Assembly (NCBI RefSeq): GCF_000702625.1
Contig: NZ_JNIS01000001.1
Coordinates: forward strand, 2,360,001-2,424,000
From: Exiguobacterium oxidotolerans JCM 12280
GTDB taxonomy: Bacteria > Bacillota > Bacilli > Exiguobacteriales > Exiguobacteriaceae
DNA: 64,000 nucleotides
Direction of reading: 5' to 3'
The notes below the pieces were generated by a model. The model was given only the letters and a program-made list of their open reading frames with translations, did not search any database and was not told the DNA's origin. Both the position numbers and the translations under genes were made by a program. Positions 34,854-43,398 of the stretch are shown here, one piece after another (positions within the stretch are counted from its first letter, which is position 1; the number at the start of each line of letters is the position of its first letter).

Positions 34854-34893
34854 GAAAGCGAGGTATCGTCACTGGGCGATATGCTCGCTTTTT
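34854..34893 (+). terminator. terminator after the DUF2929 gene
   Basis: AAAGCGAG/CTCGCTTT stem with a roughly 22-nt loop and a T-run. Confidence 0.8.
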
Positions 34894-34919
34894 ATCGTTT
34901 ATAGTGAGGAGGAAGACGC

Positions 34920-36053
34920 TTGATCTTAATTAAACAAGCACTTGTTAACGAAATCCCGACGGATGTACTTGTCGGAGGTGGAGCGATTCTTAGGATCGGT
35001 TCGTTTGATATCGATCAGGATTTACTTGAACAAACGATTGACGGAACGGGGAAACGACTCATTCCAGGATTGATCGATGGTCATGTTCACCCGATTGGCG
35101 GAGGTGGGGAAGGTGGGTTTGCTTCTCGGACGGCTCCGTTAGTCGCCAGTGATTTCTTGGCGGGCGGTGTGACGACGGTCGTCGGATTACTTGGCACGGA
35201 TGGCTGGACCCGGACCGGGATTGATTTACTGGCACACGTCCGCGGGTTTGCACGACATGGAATCCGACCTTTTCTGTTGACGGGCAGCTACGCTGTCCCA
35301 CCCGTTTCGATTACGGATACGATTGGTCGTGATATTATTCTCATCAATGAAGTCATCGGACTCGGGGAGATTGCAATCAATGACCACCGTTCGACCCACC
35401 CGACCGTTCAGGAGCTGACACGACTCGCAGCTGAAGCGCGTATCGCCGGGATGGTCAAAGGGGTCAATGGAACGATGAACGTCCATATTGGAGACGGAAA
35501 ACAAGCGTTACATCTCCTCGAAGAAGTAGTAAGAACGTCGGATGTACCGATTGAACAATTTTTACCGACACATATCAATCGAAGTGAACGGATTTTTGAA
35601 GCCGGTCTTGCTTGGGCGAAACAAGGTGGACGGATTGATTTTACGACCTGTACGACAAAAGCCTTCATCGAAGAAGGCGAGGTGCCGGCTGGACTTGCGC
35701 TGAAACGGGCACTTGAAGCCGGGATTCCCTTACGGCAAATCACGATGTCGAGTGACGCCGGTGCGAGTTTACCAGCGTTCGATGCGGCAGGGAAACTTCT
35801 ACGTATGGAGTCAGGGAAGCCGACCTCGATGTTGCAAGCGGTCGAGGAAGCGGTTCATCATGGGGTTGCGTTTACGGACGCCATTCAGACGGTCACACGA
35901 AACGTTGCCGAAGCTTATGGGATTTCCGGAGGGACAATCAAACCGGGTGAACGTGCCGACCTGTTACTGATTAGTGACGCTTTTGAAATCGATACGATTC
36001 TAGCGGGTGGTCATGCTATAATGATTCAGAAAAAATGGCTAATGCCAAAATGA
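34920..36053 (+). CDS. iadA: isoaspartyl dipeptidase (beta-aspartyl-peptidase)
   Basis: 377 residues of the amidohydrolase superfamily. PGLIDGHVHPIGGGGEGG carries the His-X-His metal ligands and the Gly-rich run typical of IadA. It hydrolyses beta-aspartyl dipeptides left from degraded isomerised proteins. Start TTG 34920 with GAGGAGG upstream. Thirteen bases separate it from the next gene, suggesting one operon with the thioredoxin-like gene and psd. Confidence 0.88.
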   Translation: MILIKQALVNEIPTDVLVGGGAILRIGSFDIDQDLLEQTIDGTGKRLIPGLIDGHVHPIGGGGEGGFASRTAPLVASDFLAGGVTTVVGLLGTDGWTRTGIDLLAHVRGFARHGIRPFLLTGSYAVPPVSITDTIGRDIILINEVIGLGEIAINDHRSTHPTVQELTRLAAEARIAGMVKGVNGTMNVHIGDGKQALHLLEEVVRTSDVPIEQFLPTHINRSERIFEAGLAWAKQGGRIDFTTCTTKAFIEEGEVPAGLALKRALEAGIPLRQITMSSDAGASLPAFDAAGKLLRMESGKPTSMLQAVEEAVHHGVAFTDAIQTVTRNVAEAYGISGGTIKPGERADLLLISDAFEIDTILAGGHAIMIQKKWLMPK

Positions 36054-36066
36054 TGGAGGGATCGAT

Positions 36067-36558
36067 TTGTCGAAAAAGTCTACGCGCGTGAAGCCGTCGA
36101 AAAAGTCGCAATCAAAAGCGAACTGGATTACGGCGGGTGTCATCGCATTGATCGTCATACTGGGAGCGACATTACTACTCTTCATGGATAATGAAGATTC
36201 AGCAACGAAAGATGGAAATCTAACAGCGAGTCAAGTCGCTGAAAAATTAAAGTCAGGTGACGAGTTCTATACGTATTTCTACCAGACGGGTTGTGTCCAC
36301 TGTGAAAAAGTAAAACCGTACTTAGTACCGCTCGGCGAGCAACAGGATATTCCATTTGAACAAATTGATCTTGCCGTCGAACAGTCGGCGTGGGATACAT
36401 TCGGTATTGAAGGAACACCGACTGTCGTCCACTTCAAGGATGGGAAAGAAGTAAGCCGTGTTGCAGGCGAACAGACAGAAGAAAGCTACAAGGAATTCTT
36501 CGCAGGTAAGGATATTGAGGATTCAAAAGAAGAATCATCGGGTGATTTAAATGATTAA
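36067..36558 (+). CDS. membrane-anchored thioredoxin-fold protein
   Basis: 163 residues from a TTG with GGAGGG upstream. A short basic N-terminus and one membrane segment (about 22-41) anchor an external thioredoxin domain with active site GCVHCEKV (about 78-85) and the cis-Pro region EGTPTVVHF. The C-terminus is acidic and Ser-rich. Probably a thiol-disulfide or thiol-reducing protein on the outer membrane face; no specific family name was recognised. Overlaps psd by 8 nt. Confidence 0.8.
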   Translation: MSKKSTRVKPSKKSQSKANWITAGVIALIVILGATLLLFMDNEDSATKDGNLTASQVAEKLKSGDEFYTYFYQTGCVHCEKVKPYLVPLGEQQDIPFEQIDLAVEQSAWDTFGIEGTPTVVHFKDGKEVSRVAGEQTEESYKEFFAGKDIEDSKEESSGDLND

Positions 36559-37330
36559 AAAATGGTTTTTTAAAAATCTATTCGAATTAAATGGACGCCC
36601 GTTCGTCGCGCGACAACTGCGGCGCTTTGCAATGAGCGAGTGGAGTCGACCGTTGATCAAACCATTCATTAAGTTGTATGACCTACAGATGCACGAAGCG
36701 AGTCAGTCGGTCGGCGCCTATCCGACTCTACATGAGTTGTTCGTCCGTCATTTAAAAGAAGAAGCTCGACCGATTCCACAAACTGAGCACGCATTCGTCA
36801 GTCCGTGTGACGGTGTTTTATCTGTCGTCGACGACTTGACGGAAGAGAGTCGCTTCACGGTCAAAGGACAATCGTATTCCGTCGCGGAATTGCTTGGTTC
36901 ACACCATGAAGCGGCAACATACGTTGGAGGACGTGTCCTGATTTTTTATCTCAGCCCACAAAATTATCACCGCGTCCATGTTCCAATCGATGGGACAGTT
37001 CGGACGAGTTATACGCTCGGGCGGGATTCTGCACCGGTCAATGATCTTGGATTGGCCTACGGAATGCGACCGCTGACACGAAACTATCGACGGGTGACGC
37101 GAATCGTCCAAGGCACACATGCGCTTGAACACGTCATGGTCGGAGCGTTGAACGTCAACACGATTGTCCAAACGAACCATGCACGTGACGTTCGTCGCGG
37201 CGACGAGTTCGGGTATTTTTCATTCGGTTCGACGGTCGTTTTAATTGCTCCAAAAGGTGCGCTTGATCTAGAAGATGATGTAACAGGTCCTGTCTTGATG
37301 GGACAAGCACTTGGTATTTGGAATTCATGA
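36551..37330 (+). CDS. psd: phosphatidylserine decarboxylase proenzyme
   Basis: 259 residues, close to the usual length for Bacillus. SPQNYHRVHVPIDG is the substrate-site region; FSFGSTVVLIAP contains the Gly-Ser pair where the proenzyme cleaves itself to form the pyruvoyl group. It converts phosphatidylserine, made by PssA, to phosphatidylethanolamine. In many relatives pssA and psd are adjacent; here they are 19 kb apart. Its ATG lies inside the upstream gene. Confidence 0.92.
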   Translation: MIKKWFFKNLFELNGRPFVARQLRRFAMSEWSRPLIKPFIKLYDLQMHEASQSVGAYPTLHELFVRHLKEEARPIPQTEHAFVSPCDGVLSVVDDLTEESRFTVKGQSYSVAELLGSHHEAATYVGGRVLIFYLSPQNYHRVHVPIDGTVRTSYTLGRDSAPVNDLGLAYGMRPLTRNYRRVTRIVQGTHALEHVMVGALNVNTIVQTNHARDVRRGDEFGYFSFGSTVVLIAPKGALDLEDDVTGPVLMGQALGIWNS

Positions 37331-37339
37331 AAGCAAAGG

Positions 37340-37369
37340 CGCCCTTCAAGTGAAAGGGCGTTTTCTTTT
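37340..37369 (+). terminator. terminator after psd
   Basis: CGCCCTT/AAGGGCG stem followed by TTTTCTTTT. Confidence 0.85.
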
Positions 37370-37473
37370 GTGCATCGCTCTACGCCATGGATTGTGCTAT
37401 AATCGAACGATAAGAACATAACTGTTTCTTAAACTTAACTATAGAGCTAGACCATTATCTGGAGGTTTTATTC

Positions 37474-38058
37474 TTGTTCAAACGACTTTATCCGAAACAT
37501 TTCGTCGCATCCATTTATGATATCGATTTAGAGATGTTAAAACGAAACGGTGTCAAAGCAATTTTGACGGATCTTGATAACACGCTTGTTGCATGGGATA
37601 TTGCCGATGCTCCAGACGAATTGGTATCATGGCTGGATATGGTGAATAATCAATACGGATTTGACGTCATCATCGTCTCGAATAATAACGGCGATCGTGT
37701 CAAAAAGTTCGCGGATCCACTCGGACTTCACTATATTGCACCTGCCCGAAAACCATTACCAATCGGTTTCAAACGAGCATTAACGGAATTCGGTTACCAT
37801 GCAAAAGAAGTTGTATTTCTTGGGGATCAGCTGTTTACTGATGTGCTAGGAGCAAATTCCGTAGGCATCGAAGTCATTCACGTCCAACCCGTCGTTAAAA
37901 CAGACGGTGTCGTCACTAAATTCAATCGCTTGATGGAACGTCTCGTCTTCCGTCGCATGAAACGTAAAGGCATCTATAAATTGACGCAACGTGTCAAAGA
38001 AGAGCCTGAAACGGAAAAGCGGCAGGTCGAGTCACTGCGTCAAGATAAGCAACAATGA
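37474..38058 (+). CDS. yqeG: YqeG family HAD IIIA-type phosphatase
   Basis: 194 residues. HAD motif I is LTDLDNTLVAWD and VVFLGDQLFTDV is motif IV. First gene of the conserved yqeG-yqeH-aroE-yhbY-nadD-yqeK-rsfS-yqeM cluster. Start is TTG 37474 with TGGAGG upstream. The C-terminal 25 residues are charged and not conserved. The 123-bp gap to yqeH holds short stem-loops but no clear terminator. Confidence 0.9.
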   Translation: MFKRLYPKHFVASIYDIDLEMLKRNGVKAILTDLDNTLVAWDIADAPDELVSWLDMVNNQYGFDVIIVSNNNGDRVKKFADPLGLHYIAPARKPLPIGFKRALTEFGYHAKEVVFLGDQLFTDVLGANSVGIEVIHVQPVVKTDGVVTKFNRLMERLVFRRMKRKGIYKLTQRVKEEPETEKRQVESLRQDKQQ

Positions 38059-38181
38059 CCCTGTCATACCGGTAGATGAAAGGATAGGCAGTAGTCGCAA
38101 CATGTACGGCTATAGGTCGGAAGTTACGCTCTTGGAGTAGCGTGCAGGGTGCTACGTTGAATAGAGAAGGGAAAGTTCCCG

Positions 38182-39309
38182 ATGCGGCTCAACACACATA
38201 TGAACGAAGAAATTCATTGCGCCGGCTGTGGTGTCGAGATTCAAACAGAGGATCCGAAAGCACCAGGTTATGCGCCTAAATCTGCACTTGACCGTGAAAT
38301 GGTCATTTGCCAACGTTGTTTTAAACTGAAACACTACAACCAAATTCAAGACGTCGCATTGACGGACGATGATTTTGTCAAAATTTTAGACGGAATCGGT
38401 CAAAAAGATGCACTCGTCGTTAAAATCGTCGATATTTTCGATTTCAACGGAAGTTGGTTACCCGGATTACACCGCTTCGTCGGAAAAAACGATGTCCTGC
38501 TTGTCGGGAACAAGGCAGATTTGTTGCCGAAATCACTTAATCCGAATCGTTTGATGAACTGGATGCGCCAAACATCAAAGGAACTGGGCTTACGTCCGGT
38601 AGATGTTCACTTGATTAGTGCGAAAAAAGGGCATGGCGTCGATGAATTAGCCGAGAAGATCGACTACTATCGTAAAGGGCGCGACGTTTACGTCGTCGGC
38701 TGTACGAACGTTGGGAAATCAACGCTCATCAACCAAGTCATTAAACGTTTTGGTGAAGAAGAAGAGGCCGTCATCACCGTCAGTCACTTCCCAGGAACGA
38801 CACTCGATTTGATCGACATTCCGCTAGATGATAACTGTAACCTGTATGACACGCCAGGAATCATCAATCATCATCAGATGGCGCACTATGTCGACGCGCG
38901 CGACTTGAAATTGATTACGCCGAAAAAAGAAATCAAACCACAAGTCTTCCAAATCCACCCGCAACAAACGTTATTCTTTGGTGGCTTAGCACGCCTTGAC
39001 TACATGGAAGGGAACAAACGTTCGTTCGTCATCTATATGTCAAATGAACTCAAAGTTCACCGGACGAAGTTAGATAAGGCGGACGATCTTTATGCAAATC
39101 ATAATGGAGAGTTATTATCGCCTCCGAATGAAAAAACGCTTGAGATGTTACCACCGCTCGTCCGTCATGAGTTCAGCTTACGTGACAACATGAAAACAGA
39201 TATCGTCTTCAGTGGACTCGGTTGGGTTGCAGTTCACGGAAAAGGTGGACGAGTAGCTGCCTACGCGCCTAAAGGTGTTGCTGTTTCCTTACGTGAGGCG
39301 CTCGTCTGA
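38182..39309 (+). CDS. yqeH: ribosome biogenesis GTPase YqeH, circularly permuted
   Basis: 375 residues. An N-terminal zinc finger with C-X2-C pairs (CAGCGVEI, CQRCFKL) precedes a GTPase domain whose motifs run G4 (LLVGNKADLL), G5 (LISAKKG), G1 (GCTNVGKSTL) and G3 (YDTPG), the circular permutation that defines YqeH/YlqF-type GTPases. Needed for small-subunit assembly in Bacillus. ATG 38182 with AAGGGA; a later in-frame ATG lacks a site. Stop overlaps the aroE start. Confidence 0.93.
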   Translation: MRLNTHMNEEIHCAGCGVEIQTEDPKAPGYAPKSALDREMVICQRCFKLKHYNQIQDVALTDDDFVKILDGIGQKDALVVKIVDIFDFNGSWLPGLHRFVGKNDVLLVGNKADLLPKSLNPNRLMNWMRQTSKELGLRPVDVHLISAKKGHGVDELAEKIDYYRKGRDVYVVGCTNVGKSTLINQVIKRFGEEEEAVITVSHFPGTTLDLIDIPLDDNCNLYDTPGIINHHQMAHYVDARDLKLITPKKEIKPQVFQIHPQQTLFFGGLARLDYMEGNKRSFVIYMSNELKVHRTKLDKADDLYANHNGELLSPPNEKTLEMLPPLVRHEFSLRDNMKTDIVFSGLGWVAVHGKGGRVAAYAPKGVAVSLREALV

Positions 39310-40094
39310 TGCGTTTCGCTGTCATCGGTCATCCGATTGCCCATTCACTTTCACCCGTGCTGCACGAGGCATGGCTGGAAGCGGCTGGGCTTTTCGGCTG
39401 TTATAGTATGATAGATGTTGAAGCAGACGATTTAGAGCAGGTCGTCCGGCAACTACGGATGCGCGAGCTCGACGGGATTAACGTCACGATTCCCTATAAG
39501 ACGGCGATCATCCCGTTTCTCGATCGACTCGAGCCTTCTGCTGAAAAAGCAGGCGCGGTCAATACGGTCTATGTTGACGGGACGGAACTGGTCGGTGCGA
39601 ATACGGACGGTACGGGATTCGTTCGTGCCTTGTCCGCACGGCAATCGTCAGAAAACATTCTTGTGATCGGCGCGGGTGGCGCGGCGCGAGGAATCGTCGC
39701 AGCGCTCGACGGGACCGTCACAATCATGAACCGGACGGATCAACGCGCGCGCGCGCTTGCCGCTGAATTTCAGGCGCAGGCAATCGACTGGTCGGAGTCA
39801 CCAGATTTAACGCCGTATGACACAATCATCAATACGACATCGGTCGGTATGATGCCACGCGTCGAAGCGACACCGATCGAGTTGACCGAGACGACGGCAC
39901 TGATTTGTGATATTATTTATCGACCGACTCCGACGCAACTACTACGTGATGCCTCGGCTCGAGGACTCGCGACACTAGACGGCGTCCCGATGTTCGTTTT
40001 ACAAGCGGCTGAAGCATTCGAACGCTTCACCGGTCACGCACCTGATCTTACGCTTGGTGAGCAGGTGATTCGAAAGCAATTGGAGGAATATTAA
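39309..40094 (+). CDS. aroE: shikimate dehydrogenase
   Basis: 261 residues. Substrate site GHPIAHSLSP at residues about 6-15, NVTIPYK with the catalytic Lys, AVNTVY, and the NADP-binding GAGGAARGI. Reduces 3-dehydroshikimate in the aromatic amino-acid pathway. Placement between yqeH and yhbY is the usual Bacillales order. ATG overlaps the yqeH stop. Confidence 0.93.
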   Translation: MRFAVIGHPIAHSLSPVLHEAWLEAAGLFGCYSMIDVEADDLEQVVRQLRMRELDGINVTIPYKTAIIPFLDRLEPSAEKAGAVNTVYVDGTELVGANTDGTGFVRALSARQSSENILVIGAGGAARGIVAALDGTVTIMNRTDQRARALAAEFQAQAIDWSESPDLTPYDTIINTTSVGMMPRVEATPIELTETTALICDIIYRPTPTQLLRDASARGLATLDGVPMFVLQAAEAFERFTGHAPDLTLGEQVIRKQLEEY

Positions 40095-40095
40095 T

Positions 40096-40389
40096 ATGTT
40101 AACAGGTAAACAAAAACGATTTTTACGTGCGACAGCACATGATTTAAACCCGATTTTCCAAGTAGGGAAAAATGGCGTTGGAGAAGCGATGTGTGCGGAT
40201 TTGATCGATGCACTCGAAAAACGTGAATTATTGAAAGTCCAAGTTTTGCAGAACTGTGCCGACACACCAAAAGACGTAGCGGCTGAACTCGTCGACGGAA
40301 CAAATGCTGAACTCGTTCAAGTCATCGGTAAAGTTGTTGTTCTCTACAAAGAATCGAAAGAGAATAAAACGTTACAATTACCACGATGA
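40096..40389 (+). CDS. yhbY: YhbY/YqeI family ribosome assembly RNA-binding protein
   Basis: 97 residues of the CRM domain: LTGKQKRFLRA at the start and FQVGKNGVGEAM matching the GxxG loop. Associates with ribosomal precursors. One base separates it from aroE and it overlaps nadD by 4 nt (ATGA). Confidence 0.92.
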   Translation: MLTGKQKRFLRATAHDLNPIFQVGKNGVGEAMCADLIDALEKRELLKVQVLQNCADTPKDVAAELVDGTNAELVQVIGKVVVLYKESKENKTLQLPR

Positions 40390-40955
40390 AGATTGGTCTG
40401 ATGGGCGGAACGTTTGATCCGCCCCACATCGGTCATTTATTGATAGCGGAACAAGCAAAGGAACAGCTGTGTCTCGATGCGGTCTGGTTTTTACCCGCGA
40501 ACGTTCCTCCGCATAAAGCGGCGGACGTGACGAGTGCCGCACAACGATTGCAGCTCGTTGAAGCCGCCGTTCAGGCAAACGCTGCGTTTTCCGTCTCGAC
40601 AATTGAGTTCGAACGTCAGGAAAAATCGTATACGCTTGAAACGGTTCTCGAACTGAAAAAGCGGTATCCGACAGACGAGTTCGTCTTTCTACTCGGGGCA
40701 GACTCGCTTGCGAGCCTTGATACGTGGTATCAAGCAGACCGCCTGTTTGAAGCAGTTCAATTCGGGGCGGTCGCACGTCCAGGCAGTCGTTATTTGATTC
40801 CGGCAGGTGCAAAGGTGACAGCAGTCGACTTACCGTCGCTCGAAGTGTCTTCGACGGACATTCGAAAACGTGTCGCCCGCGGGAAAAGTATCCGTTACCT
40901 CGTTCCTGAAGCTGTCCGACAACTAATCGAGGAGTGGAAATTGTATGTTACTTGA
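40386..40955 (+). CDS. nadD: nicotinate-nucleotide adenylyltransferase
   Basis: 189 residues. GGTFDPPHIGHLLIAEQA is the nucleotidyltransferase HxGH motif, and SSTDIRKRV the C-terminal ISSTxIR-like motif. Adenylates nicotinate mononucleotide for NAD synthesis. Overlaps yqeK by 11 nt. Confidence 0.93.
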   Translation: MKIGLMGGTFDPPHIGHLLIAEQAKEQLCLDAVWFLPANVPPHKAADVTSAAQRLQLVEAAVQANAAFSVSTIEFERQEKSYTLETVLELKKRYPTDEFVFLLGADSLASLDTWYQADRLFEAVQFGAVARPGSRYLIPAGAKVTAVDLPSLEVSSTDIRKRVARGKSIRYLVPEAVRQLIEEWKLYVT

Positions 40956-41520
40956 AGAAGCAGACGATATCATAAAAAAAACACTCCCGCATAAACGTTA
41001 TGTGCATACGCTTGGAGTTGTTGAAACAGCTCGTCAACTCGCGCGGCGAAATGGTGTCGACGAGGAAACGGCAGCGTTCGCTGCGATGCTGCACGATTAT
41101 GCGAAGTATCGTGACACGGAAGAAATGCGGACGCTCGCTCGCGAACTCGGACAGCTCGAGTTGCTCGATTATGATGATGAGCTCTTGCACGCGCCAATCG
41201 GCGCAGAACTCGTCAAACGTGAACTTGGCGTCAAAGACACGGTGATTTACCAAGCAATCGCGAACCATACGACGGGTGCTCCGGATATGCCATTGCTCGA
41301 TCAAGTGATTTTCGTCGCCGATGCGATTGAGCCGAATCGTACGTATCCAGGCGTTGAAACATTACGGGAAATCGCAGACGCCGATTTAACGGACGCCGTC
41401 ATCGCGACGCTTGCGCATACCATCCAATTTTTATGTAACAAACAAACAGTGATTTTTCCGTTGACGATTGAAACGTATAATGCGTTCGTCACGGCTAAAC
41501 GAAAGGGGACCGTCCTATGA
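40945..41520 (+). CDS. yqeK: YqeK family HD-domain hydrolase
   Basis: 191 residues. HTLGVVETA, the HD pair in AAMLHDYAKY, and IANHTTGAPDM are the metal-binding His/Asp residues. Members of the YqeK family hydrolyse diadenosine tetraphosphate to ADP, so a role in Ap4A clearance is likely. Overlaps rsfS by 4 nt. Confidence 0.9.
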   Translation: MLLEEADDIIKKTLPHKRYVHTLGVVETARQLARRNGVDEETAAFAAMLHDYAKYRDTEEMRTLARELGQLELLDYDDELLHAPIGAELVKRELGVKDTVIYQAIANHTTGAPDMPLLDQVIFVADAIEPNRTYPGVETLREIADADLTDAVIATLAHTIQFLCNKQTVIFPLTIETYNAFVTAKRKGTVL

Positions 41521-41864
41521 CAGTCGAACAAGAATTAAAATTAATCGTAAATGCAATTGATGATAAACGTGCAGAAGATATCATCGTTTTAGATATGAAA
41601 AACATCTCACCCATCGCAGATTATTTCGTGATTTGTGAAGGTGGATCAGAAAAGCAAGTTCAAGCGATTGCACGTGAAGTGAAAGAAGTTGCGCATAAAA
41701 ATGAACTTCCAATCAAGCGTCTCGAAGGACTTGACGCAGCGCGTTGGGTACTCGCCGATCTTGAAAATGTTGTTGTCCATGTCTTCCACCGTGATGACCG
41801 TGACTACTATAACCTTGAAAAACTCTGGTCAGACGCACCTAAAGTAGAAGTCGAGATTGACTGA
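41517..41864 (+). CDS. rsfS: ribosomal silencing factor RsfS
   Basis: 115 residues. DIIVLDMKNISPIADYFVIC, GLDAARWVLADL and YYNLEKLW are RsfS/Iojap signatures. Binds ribosomal protein L14 and prevents subunit joining under starvation. Coupled to both neighbours by overlapping stop/start codons. Confidence 0.93.
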   Translation: MTVEQELKLIVNAIDDKRAEDIIVLDMKNISPIADYFVICEGGSEKQVQAIAREVKEVAHKNELPIKRLEGLDAARWVLADLENVVVHVFHRDDRDYYNLEKLWSDAPKVEVEID

Positions 41865-42592
41865 TGGCGTACGAACAATTTGCATACGTCTATGACGAGT
41901 TGATGCAAGATGTTCCCTACGACGAATGGGTCGCCTGGGTATCGCAACACGTCGAAGCAAACAGTACGATTGCTGACGTCGGTTGTGGGACAGGGACGGC
42001 GACGTTGTTACTCGCTGAGCATTACCGCGTGACAGGTATCGATCTATCGGAAGAGATGCTTGAAATTGCACAAGAAAAAGCGATGGAACAACAGCAAAAA
42101 ATCGATTTTTGGTGTCAAGACATGCGCGAAATCGAATTGCCTGCTCCAGTCGATGCGATGACGATTCTGTGTGACTCGCTCAACTACCTGAAGACAGAAG
42201 CGGATGTGCAACAAACGTTCGAACGTGCGGCACGGACGTTAAAAGAAGGCGGGAAGTTGTTGTTTGATGTCCATTCCCCGCATAAGATGGAAACACTCTT
42301 TAACGGGAAAACATACGCGACACACGCCGAACAAAGTTCTTATATTTGGTTTGCCGATCCCGGAGAAGCACCACTGTCCGTCGTCCACGAATTGACGTTC
42401 TTCATCGAAGACGAAGATGGACGTTACGACCGTGTTGACGAGACACATCATCAACGGACGTATCCGCCGGAACAATATGTGACGTGGCTTCGTGAAGCAG
42501 GATTCCGGACGCTCGCCGTAACAGGTGATTTCACGAGTGATGCACCAACACCGACAGCAGAACGAATTTTCTTTGTAGCTGAAAAAATATAA
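41864..42592 (+). CDS. yqeM: YqeM family SAM-dependent methyltransferase
   Basis: 242 residues. Motif I is ADVGCGTGTATLLL, followed by GIDLSEEMLEIA, and CDSLNYL as motif IV. Last gene of the yqe cluster; the substrate is not known. A strong terminator follows at once, separating it from the com genes. Confidence 0.88.
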   Translation: MAYEQFAYVYDELMQDVPYDEWVAWVSQHVEANSTIADVGCGTGTATLLLAEHYRVTGIDLSEEMLEIAQEKAMEQQQKIDFWCQDMREIELPAPVDAMTILCDSLNYLKTEADVQQTFERAARTLKEGGKLLFDVHSPHKMETLFNGKTYATHAEQSSYIWFADPGEAPLSVVHELTFFIEDEDGRYDRVDETHHQRTYPPEQYVTWLREAGFRTLAVTGDFTSDAPTPTAERIFFVAEKI

Positions 42593-42599
42593 TGGATGG

Positions 42600-42634
42600 A
42601 CCGTTGCAGAAGGAAACTTTCGCAACGGTTTTTT
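42600..42634 (+). terminator. terminator after yqeM
   Basis: ACCGTTGC/GCAACGGT stem with T6. Confidence 0.9.
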
Positions 42635-42783
42635 GTGCTGTATGTTAAAGAAAAATGTACGATTTACATGAAAAAGATTTCTTGAGGAATTGATTTGTCA
42701 GTTAACACCACGAGAAAAACGAATTATTCAAAGCTACGTGACGACTCGAGCCTGGTAAAGTCGAGGCAAGAGGAGGGAGACCG

Positions 42784-43398
42784 ATGACTATTCCCCGGAT
42801 TCAACAAATCGCGAGTGTTGTTGTTGTCGTGTTACTGATAATCGTACTGTTCGTCCCGTTACCATCTTGTTCGAAGGAAGCGCTCGTCGACAAACCAGCA
42901 ATCGTGAAGCATGAGCAAGACGCCAAAGCCGAAGATCAAGGGTCCACGGAGCAGACCCTCTTAAACAAAAAAATCATGGTTGATGTGAAAGGGGCAGTCA
43001 AGCGACCGGGGCCCTATTCCTTTAAGTTAGGCGACCGGATTAAAGACGCCGTCGTTCGTGCGGAGTTGACACAAGCTGCTGATGTGACAGAAATGAATCT
43101 CGCGGCACGATTGATTGACGGTCAGGAAGTCATCGTTCCGACAAAAGAAAAAGTCAAACTGGCACAACCGAAAGAAGAAGTACCACAAGCAGATGCGCCG
43201 ACTGGTCTGGTCGACTTGAATGCCGCGACGGAGCAACAGTTGCTTGAAGTCCCTGGAATCGGTCCAGCTAAAGCGAGTGCGATTTTAGCCTATCGTGAAG
43301 AAAAGGGTGGCTTCGCACGTTATGAAGACTTGGGAGAGGTCAAAGGATTTGGTGACAAGACGCTTGAAACATTGAGAGCCTATTTGATTGTTTACTGA
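42784..43398 (+). CDS. comEA: competence protein ComEA
   Basis: 204 residues. One N-terminal membrane helix (about 9-28), an SLBB-like domain (VDVKGAVKRPGPYSF...), a linker, and C-terminal helix-hairpin-helix motifs (VDLNAATEQQLLEVPGIG, LGEVKGFGDKTLETL) that bind double-stranded DNA at the cell surface during transformation. AGGAGG precedes the ATG. Overlaps comEC by one base; comEB, found between them in Bacillus subtilis, is absent. Confidence 0.93.
   Translation: MTIPRIQQIASVVVVVLLIIVLFVPLPSCSKEALVDKPAIVKHEQDAKAEDQGSTEQTLLNKKIMVDVKGAVKRPGPYSFKLGDRIKDAVVRAELTQAADVTEMNLAARLIDGQEVIVPTKEKVKLAQPKEEVPQADAPTGLVDLNAATEQQLLEVPGIGPAKASAILAYREEKGGFARYEDLGEVKGFGDKTLETLRAYLIVY

Noticed and set aside
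38059-38181. Riboswitch or leader before yqeH
   Set aside because: Only short imperfect stem-loops, no recognised aptamer core and no terminator or anti-terminator pair.
42640-42783. ComK boxes upstream of comEA
   Set aside because: A-rich and T-rich clusters exist near 42655-42690, but none has the AAAA-N5-TTTT pair with proper spacing.
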